The notes under the pieces were generated by a model. It searched no databases. It saw only the letters and a program-made list of their open reading frames with translations, and was not told the origin of the DNA. A program made the translations under genes and the position numbers. Shown piece by piece: positions 19,174 through 27,900 of a stretch of DNA of 64,000 nt. Origin of the DNA: Mesopusillimonas faecipullorum (GTDB lineage: Bacteria; Pseudomonadota; Gammaproteobacteria; Burkholderiales; Burkholderiaceae_B); NCBI RefSeq assembly GCF_020539505.1, contig NZ_JACDXW010000004.1, positions 186,001-250,000 on the forward strand. Reading direction: 5' to 3'. How positions within the stretch are numbered: the first letter of the stretch is position 1; each line of letters starts with the position of its first letter.

Positions 19174-20157
19174 ATGCTTGACACAAACACTGAAGAAGAA
19201 AGCTCTGCCGTGCACGAAGCACAGCTGGCTTTCGAGCTGCCCCTTGACAGCCTACCCGAGCGCCTGGATAAGGTCTTGGCGCGCTTGGTGCCCGAACATT
19301 CACGCAGTCGGCTGCAGTCCTGGATAGAAGCCGGCCATGTGCTCGTCAATGGTGTGCCGGCTAAAGTGCGTCAATCAGTCGGGCCTGCCGACCAGCTGTT
19401 GGTGTTTCCGCAGCCTGGTCCCGCGCAGTTGGCGTTTCAACCCGAAGCCATTGCCCTGGACATCGTCGCGCAAAGCCCCGATTGGGTGGTCCTGAACAAG
19501 CCGGCGGGCCTGGTAACGCATCCGGGGGCGGGAAACTGGAGCGGCACCTTGCTCAACGGCCTGCTGCATCACTTTCCCGAGTTGGCTCATGTGGCCAGAG
19601 CCGGCATTGTTCACCGCTTGGATAAAGACACCTCAGGTTTGCTGGTAGTGGCCCGCAACGAAGCCGCTCAAACCTCTTTGGTCAGGCAACTGCAGGCTCG
19701 CTCGGTAAAGCGCGAGTACTTGGCCATGGTGCATGGCGAAGTACTCGGCCAGGGTACGATAGACCGCCCTATCGGGCGTGACCCCAGAGTGCCGGTACGT
19801 ATGACGGTCACCCAGCCTATCGCTGCCAAGCCGGCTATGACTCACTATCAGTGTGTTCGTTCGGGGTTTGTCGGACAGGCACACGTTTCCACCGTGCTTT
19901 GCCGACTTGAAACGGGGCGCACCCACCAGATACGTGTGCACCTCCAAGCGTTGGGCCACCCTTTGCTTGGCGACGTTTTGTATGGCGGTCAAAAGCTTGC
20001 CGGGGCTGAGCGCCAGATGTTGCATGCGCGACGCTTGGCGTTTGATGACATGGCGACGGGTGAACGTGTCGAGTTTCAGGCTGACCCACCCGGGGATTTC
20101 GCCGCAGTCAGTACGGAGATCACATGGACGGATTCGGACGAGCGCCCTTTGAGGTAG
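19174..20157 (+). CDS. rluD: 23S rRNA pseudouridine(1911/1915/1917) synthase RluD
   Basis: Makes pseudouridines in helix 69 of 23S rRNA, important for ribosome assembly and function. The 327-residue protein has an N-terminal S4 RNA-binding domain (RLDKVLARLVPEHSRSRLQSWI, VLVNG). The catalytic core carries the signature GIVHRLDKDTSGLLVVA, in which the Asp of HRLDKDTSG is the nucleophile, and later LETGRTHQIRVHL. The next gene starts 34 bases before its stop, so the two are translationally coupled. Confidence 0.95.
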   Translation: MLDTNTEEESSAVHEAQLAFELPLDSLPERLDKVLARLVPEHSRSRLQSWIEAGHVLVNGVPAKVRQSVGPADQLLVFPQPGPAQLAFQPEAIALDIVAQSPDWVVLNKPAGLVTHPGAGNWSGTLLNGLLHHFPELAHVARAGIVHRLDKDTSGLLVVARNEAAQTSLVRQLQARSVKREYLAMVHGEVLGQGTIDRPIGRDPRVPVRMTVTQPIAAKPAMTHYQCVRSGFVGQAHVSTVLCRLETGRTHQIRVHLQALGHPLLGDVLYGGQKLAGAERQMLHARRLAFDDMATGERVEFQADPPGDFAAVSTEITWTDSDERPLR

Positions 20158-20906
20158 TGGAGGGCCCTGCATGGCAGGGCATACGTTACTTTTCTACCAC
20201 ACGTCATGGTGGTGTAAGTTTGGCCCCCTACGATACTTTTAATGTGGGTTTGCACGTTGGAGACGACGAGGTGGCAGTACAAGAGAATCGCGCGCGTGTG
20301 GCCAGGGCTGTGCCCAGTCAGCCCGTATGGGTCGAACAAGTGCACGGTACTGCCGTTTTCGAAGCGGATAATGAAAAAGGGCAGAGGCCGCAAGCCGACG
20401 CACTGCTGACAGCGCAACCCACTCAAGTGCTCGCCATCATGACGGCGGATTGTCTGCCGGTCGTCCTGGGCGATACCCTGGGACGGGTGGTGGCCGTGGC
20501 ACATGCCGGCTGGCGTGGGCTGGCGGCCGGTGTGCTGGAAGAAACCTTGATGCGTTTGCGGGCTCGCCTCTCGAGCTCCCAGCCGATCTGGCGCGCCTGG
20601 ATAGGGCCAGGGATAGGGCGCGAGCACTTCGAGGTAGGCGCAGTGGTACGGCAAGCCTTTGTTGCTGAAGACGAGGCGACAGCAAGCTATTTTCAGCCTA
20701 AAGCTGAAGCCGATAAATGGATGGCTGACCTTGCCGGTTTGGCTGAATATCGACTCACGCGTATGGGAGTTGCGCAGGTCTGGCAAAGCCGGCTGTGCAC
20801 GTACCAGCGAGCCGACTTGTTCTTTTCACATAGGCGGCAACAACCTTGTGGGCGCATGGTTACGGTGGCATGGCGAACGTCCGACCCTAGAGACTACCCT
20901 GATTGA
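20124..20906 (+). CDS. pgeF: Peptidoglycan editing factor PgeF / laccase-domain (YfiH) protein
   Basis: 260-residue member of the DUF152/YfiH family. Members are reported as copper- or zinc-dependent purine nucleoside phosphorylases/adenosine deaminases, and in E. coli as a factor that removes mis-incorporated residues from peptidoglycan precursors. Family motifs are present: TRHGGVSLAPYDTFNVGLHVGD, IMTADCLPVVLGD and VAVAHAGWRGLAAGVL, with metal-binding His and Cys residues in place. It overlaps rluD by 34 bases, a gene pair conserved from Proteobacteria to Firmicutes. Confidence 0.92.
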   Translation: MDGFGRAPFEVVEGPAWQGIRYFSTTRHGGVSLAPYDTFNVGLHVGDDEVAVQENRARVARAVPSQPVWVEQVHGTAVFEADNEKGQRPQADALLTAQPTQVLAIMTADCLPVVLGDTLGRVVAVAHAGWRGLAAGVLEETLMRLRARLSSSQPIWRAWIGPGIGREHFEVGAVVRQAFVAEDEATASYFQPKAEADKWMADLAGLAEYRLTRMGVAQVWQSRLCTYQRADLFFSHRRQQPCGRMVTVAWRTSDPRDYPD

Positions 20907-20931
20907 CAGTAGGGTCGTGACCGGAGACTAT
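20903..20931 (+). promoter_or_regulatory. Candidate phaC promoter
   Basis: A perfect TTGACA at 20903-20908 overlaps the pgeF stop codon, and GACTAT follows at 20926-20931 with a 17-base spacer. The -10 is poor. A GACCCTA/TAGGGTC inverted repeat (20883-20889 and 20910-20916) spans the -35. Confidence 0.4.
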
Positions 20932-20964
20932 TCCTTTCAAGGTTTTACGATTAGGTAGCAAAAA

Positions 20965-22602
20965 ATGAAAGCCCCGCAAGATACAGATTGGCCTATGCCG
21001 CTTGGCATTCCGCCCGAGGCACTGGTCGAAATTCAGGCACAATTTTCGCGGGGCTGGCAAAAAGTGCTGGCTGCCGCGCGTGATGGTTCATTGGCTAGCC
21101 CTTCCGACCGACGCTTCCGTGCGCAAGCCTGGTCCGCTAACCAGGGGGCCATGTTAATGGCCCATGCCTACTTGCTCTCCGCACATGCCATGCAAAGCAT
21201 GGTCGAATCTGCCCAAATGCCCGAACCCATGCGCGACCGTATGCGCTTTGGCGTGCAGCAATGGCTAGATGCCTGGGCGCCCAGTAATTTTCTGGCTACC
21301 AATCCCGACGCGCTTCAAACGCTACTCGACAGCAAGGGCCAGTCGCTGCTAGACGGCCTTAATAACTTCATGCACGATGTGCAGCAGGGGCGCATGTCCC
21401 AAACGGATGAGTCAGGGTTCGAGGTCGGCGGGAACTTGGCCATCACTCCTGGTCAGGTTATCTACGAAAATCACTTGATGCAGGTGATTCAGTACGAGCC
21501 GCTCACCCCTACCGTGCATCAACGGCCCTTGCTGATGGTTCCGCCTTGCATCAACAAGTACTACATTCTCGATCTTCAACCCGAGAACTCCTTTGTACGT
21601 TACGCCTTGGAATCGGGCTTTCGCGTGTTTTTGGTGTCGTGGCGCAACCCTCTGCCCGACGACGATGACGGCATACTCAGTGCAGGCTGGAGCGATTACC
21701 TCAAGGAAGGCGTACTGCAGGCCATAGAGGTTGTGCAAGGTGTGACGCGGCAGCCCAAAATCAATGCTTTGGGTTTTTGTGTCGGTGGCACCTTGCTCTC
21801 CAGCGCCTTGGCGCTGGCGCATGCCCAGGGCGATGACCCCGTAGCAAGCCTGACTTTGTTGACGACGCTGCTCGACTTCAAAGACCCGGGCATTCTCGAG
21901 GTGTTCATCGACGAACTTCATGTACAGACGCGCGAGCGGCAAATGGGCAAGGGCGGTCTCATGACAGCCCGAGAGCTCGCGACCACCTTCTCATTCCTGC
22001 GTCCTAACGAACTAGTCTGGAACTACGTAGTCAGCAACTATCTTAAGGGCGAGGTTCCACCCCCCTTCGATTTGCTTTACTGGAACAGCGACGGCACGAA
22101 CCTGCCTGGTCCTTTCTTTGCTTGGTACTTGCGTAATGCCTACCTTGAAAATCGGCTCAAAGAGCCGGGCGCCATAGAGATCGATGGTCACCGCCTGAAC
22201 TTTGGCGTGCTCGATATGCCGGCGTATGTTTATGGCTCTCGCGAAGATCACATCGTGCCATGGCGTTCAGCGTATGCCAGCACCGCTTTGCTGAAAGGGC
22301 CCCAAAGGTTCGTTCTGGGGGCTTCGGGTCATATCGCAGGCGTCATCAACCCGCCCAAGTCCGGTCGGCGTTCTTATTGGGCGCACGATGAAATCGCTTA
22401 TGGTTGCGACCAAATACCGGCAGACCCTCAGCAATGGTTAGAGCAGGCTCAAGAGCACCGTGGTAGTTGGTGGCCAGACTGGGCACAGTGGATGGCCAGC
22501 CACTCGGGGCCCAAGCGCAAAGCCGTAAAAACTTGTGGAAATGCCAAGTTTTCGCCGATAGAGGCGGCTCCTGGTCGCTATGCGAAGGTGCGCGCTTTAT
22601 AA
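20965..22602 (+). CDS. phaC: Class I poly(3-hydroxyalkanoate) synthase
   Basis: Polymerises (R)-3-hydroxyacyl-CoA into PHA granules. The 545-residue protein has the lipase-like box GFCVGG with nucleophile C272, typical surrounding blocks (RPLLMVPPCINKYYILDL, FLVSWRNP, LLYWNSDGTNLPGPF) and the C-terminal His segment (GASGHIAGVINPP). The length and the motif set fit class I, which makes short-chain polymer without a PhaE/PhaR subunit. Downstream come phaB and the repressor gene phaR. The biosynthetic thiolase phaA, usually between phaC and phaB, is missing here. Confidence 0.96.
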   Translation: MKAPQDTDWPMPLGIPPEALVEIQAQFSRGWQKVLAAARDGSLASPSDRRFRAQAWSANQGAMLMAHAYLLSAHAMQSMVESAQMPEPMRDRMRFGVQQWLDAWAPSNFLATNPDALQTLLDSKGQSLLDGLNNFMHDVQQGRMSQTDESGFEVGGNLAITPGQVIYENHLMQVIQYEPLTPTVHQRPLLMVPPCINKYYILDLQPENSFVRYALESGFRVFLVSWRNPLPDDDDGILSAGWSDYLKEGVLQAIEVVQGVTRQPKINALGFCVGGTLLSSALALAHAQGDDPVASLTLLTTLLDFKDPGILEVFIDELHVQTRERQMGKGGLMTARELATTFSFLRPNELVWNYVVSNYLKGEVPPPFDLLYWNSDGTNLPGPFFAWYLRNAYLENRLKEPGAIEIDGHRLNFGVLDMPAYVYGSREDHIVPWRSAYASTALLKGPQRFVLGASGHIAGVINPPKSGRRSYWAHDEIAYGCDQIPADPQQWLEQAQEHRGSWWPDWAQWMASHSGPKRKAVKTCGNAKFSPIEAAPGRYAKVRAL

Positions 22603-22775
22603 AAACAGATTCGCGGTTTTAGCGTTAAGCCTTGCCAGATATTGTCGGTTCTTAATCAGCGGCAATTGCAACAAGGCGTGGTAGTGGTTCACTTCGGCAG
22701 GGGTGGTTGATCTAGTCGATTGCAAATTTTTGGTCAGGCTGTGTTCGCGGCATGATTCGCCTAGGAGAGATGTTT

Positions 22776-23513
22776 ATGAGCAGCAAAGTTGCATATGTAA
22801 CGGGGGGCATGGGGGGTATCGGAACCGCCATTTGCCGTCGATTGGCTAAAGAAGGCTTCACCGTGGTGGCGGGCTGCGGGCCTAGCCGTAACTACCAGCA
22901 ATGGCTGGATGAGCAAGCTGCTGAAGGGTTTTCGTTTCATGCATCAGTAGGCAATGTCTCCGACTGGCGTTCCACTCTCGAGGCTTTCGAGAAAGTCAAA
23001 GCCGATATTGGGCCGATATCGGTGCTGGTCAACAATGCGGGCATTACACGAGACGGCTTGTTTCGCAAGATGTCCCTGGAGGACTGGAGTGCCGTTATGG
23101 ACACCAACCTGAACAGTCTTTTCAACGTTACCAAGCAGGTTATCGAAGGGATGGTCGAGCAGCAATGGGGGCGCATCATCAATATCAGCTCGGTCAATGG
23201 TCAAAAAGGCCAATTTGGCCAAACCAACTACTCCACGGCCAAAGCCGGCATCCATGGTTTCACCATGGCGCTGGCCCAAGAGGTGGCTAGCAAGGGCGTG
23301 ACGGTGAATACGATCTCCCCGGGTTATATTGGTACGGAAATGGTACGAGCCATGCGCCCGGAAGTACTCGAAAAAATCGTTGCTACCATTCCTGTTCGAC
23401 GCTTGGGTACGCCCGAAGAGATTGCCTCAATGGCGGCTTGGTTGGCGTCGGATGACGCAGGCTTTGCTACCGGCGCTGATTTTTCGCTTAACGGTGGCCT
23501 GCACATGGGTTAA
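22776..23513 (+). CDS. phaB: Acetoacetyl-CoA reductase
   Basis: NADPH-dependent SDR that reduces acetoacetyl-CoA to (R)-3-hydroxybutyryl-CoA for PHA synthesis. The 245-residue protein has the cofactor motif TGGMGGIG, the NNAG motif, and the catalytic Ser-Tyr-Lys set in INISSVNGQKGQFGQTNYSTAKAG. The ending FSLNGGLHMG is characteristic of PhaB rather than FabG. The ATG at 22776 is chosen because AGGAGAG (22763-22769) abuts an earlier in-frame ATG but is well spaced for this one. It lies 173 bases after phaC, so it may have its own promoter. Confidence 0.94.
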   Translation: MSSKVAYVTGGMGGIGTAICRRLAKEGFTVVAGCGPSRNYQQWLDEQAAEGFSFHASVGNVSDWRSTLEAFEKVKADIGPISVLVNNAGITRDGLFRKMSLEDWSAVMDTNLNSLFNVTKQVIEGMVEQQWGRIINISSVNGQKGQFGQTNYSTAKAGIHGFTMALAQEVASKGVTVNTISPGYIGTEMVRAMRPEVLEKIVATIPVRRLGTPEEIASMAAWLASDDAGFATGADFSLNGGLHMG

Positions 23514-23591
23514 AGGCAGGGCACCAGGGCCTGCGCTCTTGCTGTTTAAGCGCGCAGCCCGTTTTTCAAACCCTGAATTTCTCGACAACAT

Positions 23592-24155
23592 ATGACCCAA
23601 GCTCATAATCGCGACGACACTTCCCGTCTGATCAAGAAGTACCCCAACCGTCGTCTATACGACACTCGCACGAGTGCCTACATTACCTTGGCCGACATCA
23701 AGCAGCTGGTTTTGGACACCGAAGATTTCGAGGTGGTGGATGCCAAGTCAGGCGAGAATCTGACACGCAGTATTTTGTTGCAGATTATTCTCGAAGAGGA
23801 AAGCGGCGGGGTGCCGTTGTTTTCTCCTATTGCGCTGCGTCAGATCATCCGCTTCTATGGTCATTCCATGCAGGGGGTGATGGGCTCCTATCTCGAGAAA
23901 AACATCCAGACCTTCATGGAAATTCAGGATCGAGTGGCTGAGCAATCCAAAGGCTTGTATGGCAATCAGTTGGGCCCCGATACCTGGGCGCAGTTCATGT
24001 CGGTTCAAGCACCGATGATGCAGAACATGATGAACAATTACATAGACCAGAGCAAAAATCTGTTCGTGCAAATGCAAGATCAAATGCAAGATCAAACCCG
24101 CTCGATGTTCTCGGTTTTTCCATTTGGCAAGCCGCCCAACGACGATAAAAAATAA
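23592..24155 (+). CDS. phaR: Polyhydroxyalkanoate synthesis repressor PhaR
   Basis: DNA- and PHA-binding regulator that represses phasin and PHA genes until granules appear. The 187-residue protein opens with the PHB/PHA accumulation regulator DNA-binding domain (RLIKKYPNRRLYDTRTSAYI, TLADIKQLV), followed by the PHB-binding middle region (GVPLFSPIALRQIIRFYGHSMQ). The C-terminus is Met/Gln-rich and amphipathic, as expected for granule binding. It sits 78 bases after phaB on the same strand, and the next gene converges on it after 23 bases. Confidence 0.95.
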   Translation: MTQAHNRDDTSRLIKKYPNRRLYDTRTSAYITLADIKQLVLDTEDFEVVDAKSGENLTRSILLQIILEEESGGVPLFSPIALRQIIRFYGHSMQGVMGSYLEKNIQTFMEIQDRVAEQSKGLYGNQLGPDTWAQFMSVQAPMMQNMMNNYIDQSKNLFVQMQDQMQDQTRSMFSVFPFGKPPNDDKK

Positions 24156-24178
24156 AGCCGTTTGGGCGCCTCTGGCCT

Positions 24179-25312
24179 TCAATCAGCGTCTGCTCTTCTG
24201 AAGGGGCTATGCTCTTGCAGGGCATTCATATACTGCCCCACCGCGGTGGTCTCTCGTTGTAGAAAATCTTGAATGGCCTTGGCGTAGGCTGGATGAGCTA
24301 TCCAGTGCGCGGAATGTGTGCGTATAGGCATCATTCCGCGTGATAGCTTGTGCTCACCCTGGGCACCGCCTTCAAAGCGCAGTAGACCTTGGGATATGCA
24401 ATACGCAATAGCCTGCATATAACAGGTTTCGAAATGCAGGCCGGGGACAAATTCCGTGCTACCCCAATAGCGGCCGTATAGCGTTTGCTTATCGCGCAGA
24501 CTTAGCGCGCAAGCGATGGGCTTCTCGTTGCGCCAGGCTTGCACGATAAAGAGTGCTTCGGGCATATCGCGAAGTAAGCGCTGGAAGAAGTCGAGATTCA
24601 AGTAGGGGTGCCTACCGCGCACGAGGTAGGTATCGGCATAACAATGATAAAAGAAAGCCAAGTCAGCCTGGTCAATCTGCTTGCCCTCCAGCCACCTGAA
24701 CGTGACGCCTGCCTGGGCGACTTTCTTGCTGTCTTGACGAAGTTTTTTACGGGTTTTTTGATTCAGTCGAGACAGGAAATCTTCGAAATCGTGATAGCTC
24801 TGATTTTGCCAATGAAACTGTATGTCCTCGCGCATCATGAAGCCGGCCTCATCAAGCGCTTGCCTGTCGGATTCGCAGGGAAACAGTACATGCAATGACG
24901 ACAAGCCTTGTTGCCGAGTCAGATGCGCAGCGTACTTTGCCAGCAACACGCGATCTTCGTGTGTCGAGGCTAATAATCTTGGGCCTGGGACAGGTGAAAA
25001 AGGAATGGCGCTGACGAGTTTCGGGTAGTAGGCCAGGCCGTGGCGTTCGAATGCATGGGCCCACCCATGATCGAAAACGTACTCGCCCTGAGAGTGCGTT
25101 TTCAAATACATGGGCATGGCACCGGCCAAACGCCCATCGCGGCGTAGTAGCAAATGGCGGCCATGCCACCCTGTGCTAGGCCCTATGCAGGCACTGGATT
25201 GCAAAGCCAGCAAAAAGGCATGTTGCGTAAACGGTTGCTGGCCGCTTAAAGCTTGCCACTCGTTAGGGGGGATGCTAGACAGGTCGTCCGTCAGCTCGAA
25301 GGCAATAGTCAC
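24179..25312 (-). CDS. FemAB/GNAT-like N-acyltransferase of the DUF482 (peptidogalycan) family
   Basis: 377 residues resembling the COG3146/DUF482 group, annotated as putative peptidogalycan or acyltransferase proteins with a GNAT/FemAB fold. Conserved blocks visible are PFTQHAFLLALQSS, AYYPKLVSAIPFSPVPGPRLLA, FHWQNQSYHDFEDFLSRLNQKTRKKLRQD, GRYWGSTEFVPGLHFETCYMQ and FEGGAQGEHKLSRGMMP. The biochemical role is not established. No signal peptide is seen, so it is probably cytosolic. It converges with phaR and is followed on the same strand by the FMN reductase gene. Confidence 0.8.
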   Translation of the reverse strand: MTIAFELTDDLSSIPPNEWQALSGQQPFTQHAFLLALQSSACIGPSTGWHGRHLLLRRDGRLAGAMPMYLKTHSQGEYVFDHGWAHAFERHGLAYYPKLVSAIPFSPVPGPRLLASTHEDRVLLAKYAAHLTRQQGLSSLHVLFPCESDRQALDEAGFMMREDIQFHWQNQSYHDFEDFLSRLNQKTRKKLRQDSKKVAQAGVTFRWLEGKQIDQADLAFFYHCYADTYLVRGRHPYLNLDFFQRLLRDMPEALFIVQAWRNEKPIACALSLRDKQTLYGRYWGSTEFVPGLHFETCYMQAIAYCISQGLLRFEGGAQGEHKLSRGMMPIRTHSAHWIAHPAYAKAIQDFLQRETTAVGQYMNALQEHSPFRRADAD

Positions 25313-25365
25313 GGCATAAAGATAAAGCGAACGGAAGACTGTCTTATAGCATGTTGGGGCTGGGG

Positions 25366-25923
25366 TTACTTAGGAGAGGTCAGTGCTATCCAGCGGCTGA
25401 AGGTATCGGCAAATGTTTTAAGGAATGCACGCGTGTCGGGGCTATGCACCTTGCCATTTTCATCTACAACTTCGGCGGCTTTGCCGATGTAGGCTTCGGG
25501 CTGCTGTAAAAGTGGCATATTCAGGAAAACCAAAGCTTGGCGTAGGTGGTGGTTGGCACCAAAAGCGCCAATGGCACCTGGCGACACACTCACGATTGCT
25601 GCAGGTTTGCCGTTCCAGATGCTATGGCCGTATGGCCGCGAACCTACGTCAAGCGCGTTCTTGAGCGAGGCAGGGAACGAGCGGTTGTATTCGGGTGTGG
25701 CAAATAAGACAGCCTCTACCTCGGCCATTTCTGAGCGAAACCTCGTCCACTGTGGCGGGGGTGTATCGGTGTCCAAGTCGGGGTTGTAAAGCGGTAAGTC
25801 ACCAATTTCCACGAAGCGGGCCTCAAGCTGCCCCGCACTTTCTTCTATGATGGTCTGCGCAATTGCGCGGGTAAATGAACCCTGGCGCAGGCTACCAACG
25901 AGTACGGCAATTTTTCTGGACAT
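25366..25923 (-). CDS. NADPH-dependent FMN reductase (ChrR/YieF-like flavodoxin-fold)
   Basis: 185-residue flavoprotein that likely transfers two electrons from NAD(P)H to quinones, chromate or azo compounds. The start gives MSRKIAVLVGSLRQGSFTRA, where GSLRQGSFT is the FMN phosphate-binding loop. ATPEYNRSFPASLKNALDV is the family signature (the PEYN motif). AGGAG precedes the ATG at 25923 on the minus strand at correct spacing. An in-frame codon 33 bases upstream lacks this. It is independent of the neighbouring lipocalin, about 100 bases away on the same strand. Confidence 0.88.
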   Translation of the reverse strand: MSRKIAVLVGSLRQGSFTRAIAQTIIEESAGQLEARFVEIGDLPLYNPDLDTDTPPPQWTRFRSEMAEVEAVLFATPEYNRSFPASLKNALDVGSRPYGHSIWNGKPAAIVSVSPGAIGAFGANHHLRQALVFLNMPLLQQPEAYIGKAAEVVDENGKVHSPDTRAFLKTFADTFSRWIALTSPK

Positions 25924-26022
25924 ACTAGGACTCCTGAGAAAAAAGGTGGACACCAAGGAGAGTCGGGGAAGCGCGGCTCAAAAAGCTTATTATGGTCCAA
26001 GACGTGGCTCTACATCTTGAGC

Positions 26023-26562
26023 TTACTGAGTTGTTTTTACGACTTCGTTAGTGGCAAAGCCCTGCGAAGCTGCGTAATCAAGTAAACGTGTTACGACTGC
26101 TTGGTCTGCTTGCTTGTCGCGGGACAAAACCCATAGGTATTGGCGGTCGGGGGTACCCACCAAAGAATACTGGTAATCGCCTTCAGTCTTCATGATCCAG
26201 TAGTCGCCCCACACCATAGGAATCCAGGACGTCCAGGCCGGAGCGAACCTGACCTCGAGTTTTGCCGGGTCTGGTGGATTGACTGCCTTTGCCAATCTAC
26301 CTTGGGCTTGAGCCATCTTGGTCTTACCGTCCGGGGTACGGCACTGATTGGTCACGCTTATCGTATTGTCTGCTTGCAGAACGTAGTCGGCTTGAACGTC
26401 CCCTGCGCAGTCCTTTTGAAAGCTATTGGGCAGGCGGGCTTGTTCGTACCAGGTTCCGGCGTAATCCTTAAGATTGATATTCGCCTGTGTAGGAAGTTCG
26501 CCGCCAGTGCTGGCGCAACCTGCCAAGGCAGTTAAAAGCGTTGCAAGCAATAATTTTTTCAC
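26023..26562 (-). CDS. blc: Bacterial lipocalin (Blc-type outer membrane lipoprotein)
   Basis: 179-residue lipoprotein. It has a short signal segment KKLLLATLLTALAGCAS with lipobox LAGC, then the lipocalin motif YAGTWYEQARLPNSFQKDC (the GTWYE block). VRFAPAWTSWIPMVWGDYWIM and YLWVLSRDKQAD follow, as in E. coli Blc and plant TILs. Lipocalins bind fatty acids or lysophospholipids and help membrane maintenance under stress. The GTG at 26562 is preferred because AGGAG lies seven bases before it on the minus strand. That AGGAG falls inside the frame opened by the next ATG upstream (26580). Confidence 0.9.
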   Translation of the reverse strand: MKKLLLATLLTALAGCASTGGELPTQANINLKDYAGTWYEQARLPNSFQKDCAGDVQADYVLQADNTISVTNQCRTPDGKTKMAQAQGRLAKAVNPPDPAKLEVRFAPAWTSWIPMVWGDYWIMKTEGDYQYSLVGTPDRQYLWVLSRDKQADQAVVTRLLDYAASQGFATNEVVKTTQ

Positions 26563-26922
26563 CAGATGACTCCTGTGCATACTGTTGAAAAATCTTAGCA
26601 GTAAATATGACGGCGAAGTCGTTAGCGCTTGTATAGGATGCATGGGCATGCAACAGCGCCAGTTTGGCCGGGTTTTTATGTGTGTTTGTGGTGCTGCAGC
26701 AACGTATAAGAAGGCTAGGTCGATAGACGGCTAAATAGGCATTGCGTCAATGGTGTAATGCCAGTGCGTTAGCATTGAGAATTCAGCGAGCTGGCTAAGC
26801 TACGAAGAGGCTAAGTAGTTTAAAGTTGGCACGCAGCCCCCTGTAAAACAAGAGGCTGCTACTAAGAGAGGGGCTGAAATGAAAACTGGCCGGACCAAGT
26901 TAATGGCCGGCCAGTTTGCAAG
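26563..26922. other. Intergenic region between the lipocalin gene and tRNA-fMet
   Basis: 360 bases without a credible gene. It holds the lipocalin promoter side, a 14-base inverted repeat TGCATG-GG-CATGCA (26639-26652), and the tRNA terminator near 26882-26918. Otherwise I see nothing definable. Confidence 0.5.
26878..26918 (-). terminator. Terminator downstream of tRNA-fMet
   Basis: On the minus strand AAACTGGCCGG pairs with CCGGCCAGTTT (plus-strand arms 26882-26893 and 26907-26918) and runs into TTTTCATTTC. It lies five bases beyond the CCA end of the tRNA. Confidence 0.7.
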
Positions 26923-26999
<77 letters not shown>

Positions 27000-27021
27000 T
27001 CTGTTCGTTCGTAAAAATGTA

Positions 27022-27050
27022 ATATTAACGCATTTCCAACATTCGTGCAA
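27022..27050 (-). promoter_or_regulatory. Promoter of tRNA-fMet
   Basis: On the minus strand TTGCAC (27050-27045) and TAATAT (27027-27022) are separated by exactly 17 bases. Transcription would begin near 27015, a short distance before the mature 5' end at 26999. Confidence 0.75.
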
Positions 27051-27083
27051 ACTAACGAATCCCCAACTGGGCTTCATACTGTA

Positions 27084-27089
27084 TATAAT
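27084..27089 (+). promoter_or_regulatory. Consensus -10 box immediately before scpB
   Basis: A perfect TATAAT ends five bases before the scpB ATG. There is no recognisable -35 at 16-18 bases. If used, it would give a leaderless or nearly leaderless mRNA. Confidence 0.4.
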
Positions 27090-27093
27090 TGTG

Positions 27094-27882
27094 ATGACAG
27101 AAGCAGAGATCATACGTGTCCTGGAAACAGCCTTGTTGTGTGCGGATCAGCCCATGCCCATCACCGAGATGCGCAAGCTGTTCGAAACTGAAGATGTTTC
27201 CACTGAAGAAATGCGTCGTTGTCTTGGCGTATTACAACAAGATTGGTCAGGGCGTGGCTTGACGCTCGTCAGCCTTGCCAGCGGGTGGCGGTTTCAAAGC
27301 CGCCCCGAGATGCAGCGCTACCTAGAGCGCCTCAACCCCGAGAAACCGCCGCGTTATTCACGCGCCGTGCTGGAGACCCTGGCAATCATTGCTTGGCGCC
27401 AGCCGGTTACGCGGGGCGATATCGAAGATATCCGGGGGGTAACGGTATCGTCGCAAATCATCAAAGCTCTTGAAGACAGAGGATGGATAGAAGTGCTGGG
27501 GCATAGAGACGCGCCTGGGCGGCCTGCGTTGCTGGGTACGACACGGCACTTTCTTGATGACCTCGGGCTCGCGGCTCTAGACGAATTGCCCGATATAGGG
27601 CGTCCCGAGGACGGCCTGCAGGCTCTGGAGGGGCTGGATTTGGCATCGTTTACTTCGCAGGAAGGTGCTGGCGATACCGACGTTGCCGCGGTCCCGGAGG
27701 CCGAGTCTTCCGTCGGGGGTGGCATTGTCTTGGGTGATCCAAAGGTCGCTGACAGTGCTTCTGAGCAAAAGGTCATGAGTGGGCAAGCTGAAAGTTCTTC
27801 GACCCCAGAGGGTTGGGCTGGCTTGCCTGACGGGATAAACAAAGGCGAGGCCCGCAAGGACGGAGATCTCGATAAGAGTTAA
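27094..27882 (+). CDS. scpB: Segregation and condensation protein B
   Basis: ScpB is the winged-helix kleisin-interacting subunit of the SMC-ScpAB complex in chromosome segregation. The first 170 residues are the conserved double winged-helix domain ([90 protein letters not shown]). The C-terminal 80 residues are acidic, low in complexity and probably disordered. 262 residues from the ATG at 27094. The open frame runs further upstream, but that stretch is the complement of the tRNA gene and is not coding. No Shine-Dalgarno sequence is present, and a TATAAT lies five bases before the ATG. scpA is not adjacent. rluB follows after 18 bases. Confidence 0.93.
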   Translation: MTEAEIIRVLETALLCADQPMPITEMRKLFETEDVSTEEMRRCLGVLQQDWSGRGLTLVSLASGWRFQSRPEMQRYLERLNPEKPPRYSRAVLETLAIIAWRQPVTRGDIEDIRGVTVSSQIIKALEDRGWIEVLGHRDAPGRPALLGTTRHFLDDLGLAALDELPDIGRPEDGLQALEGLDLASFTSQEGAGDTDVAAVPEAESSVGGGIVLGDPKVADSASEQKVMSGQAESSSTPEGWAGLPDGINKGEARKDGDLDKS

Positions 27883-27900
27883 ATGGAGTATTGATACCAA

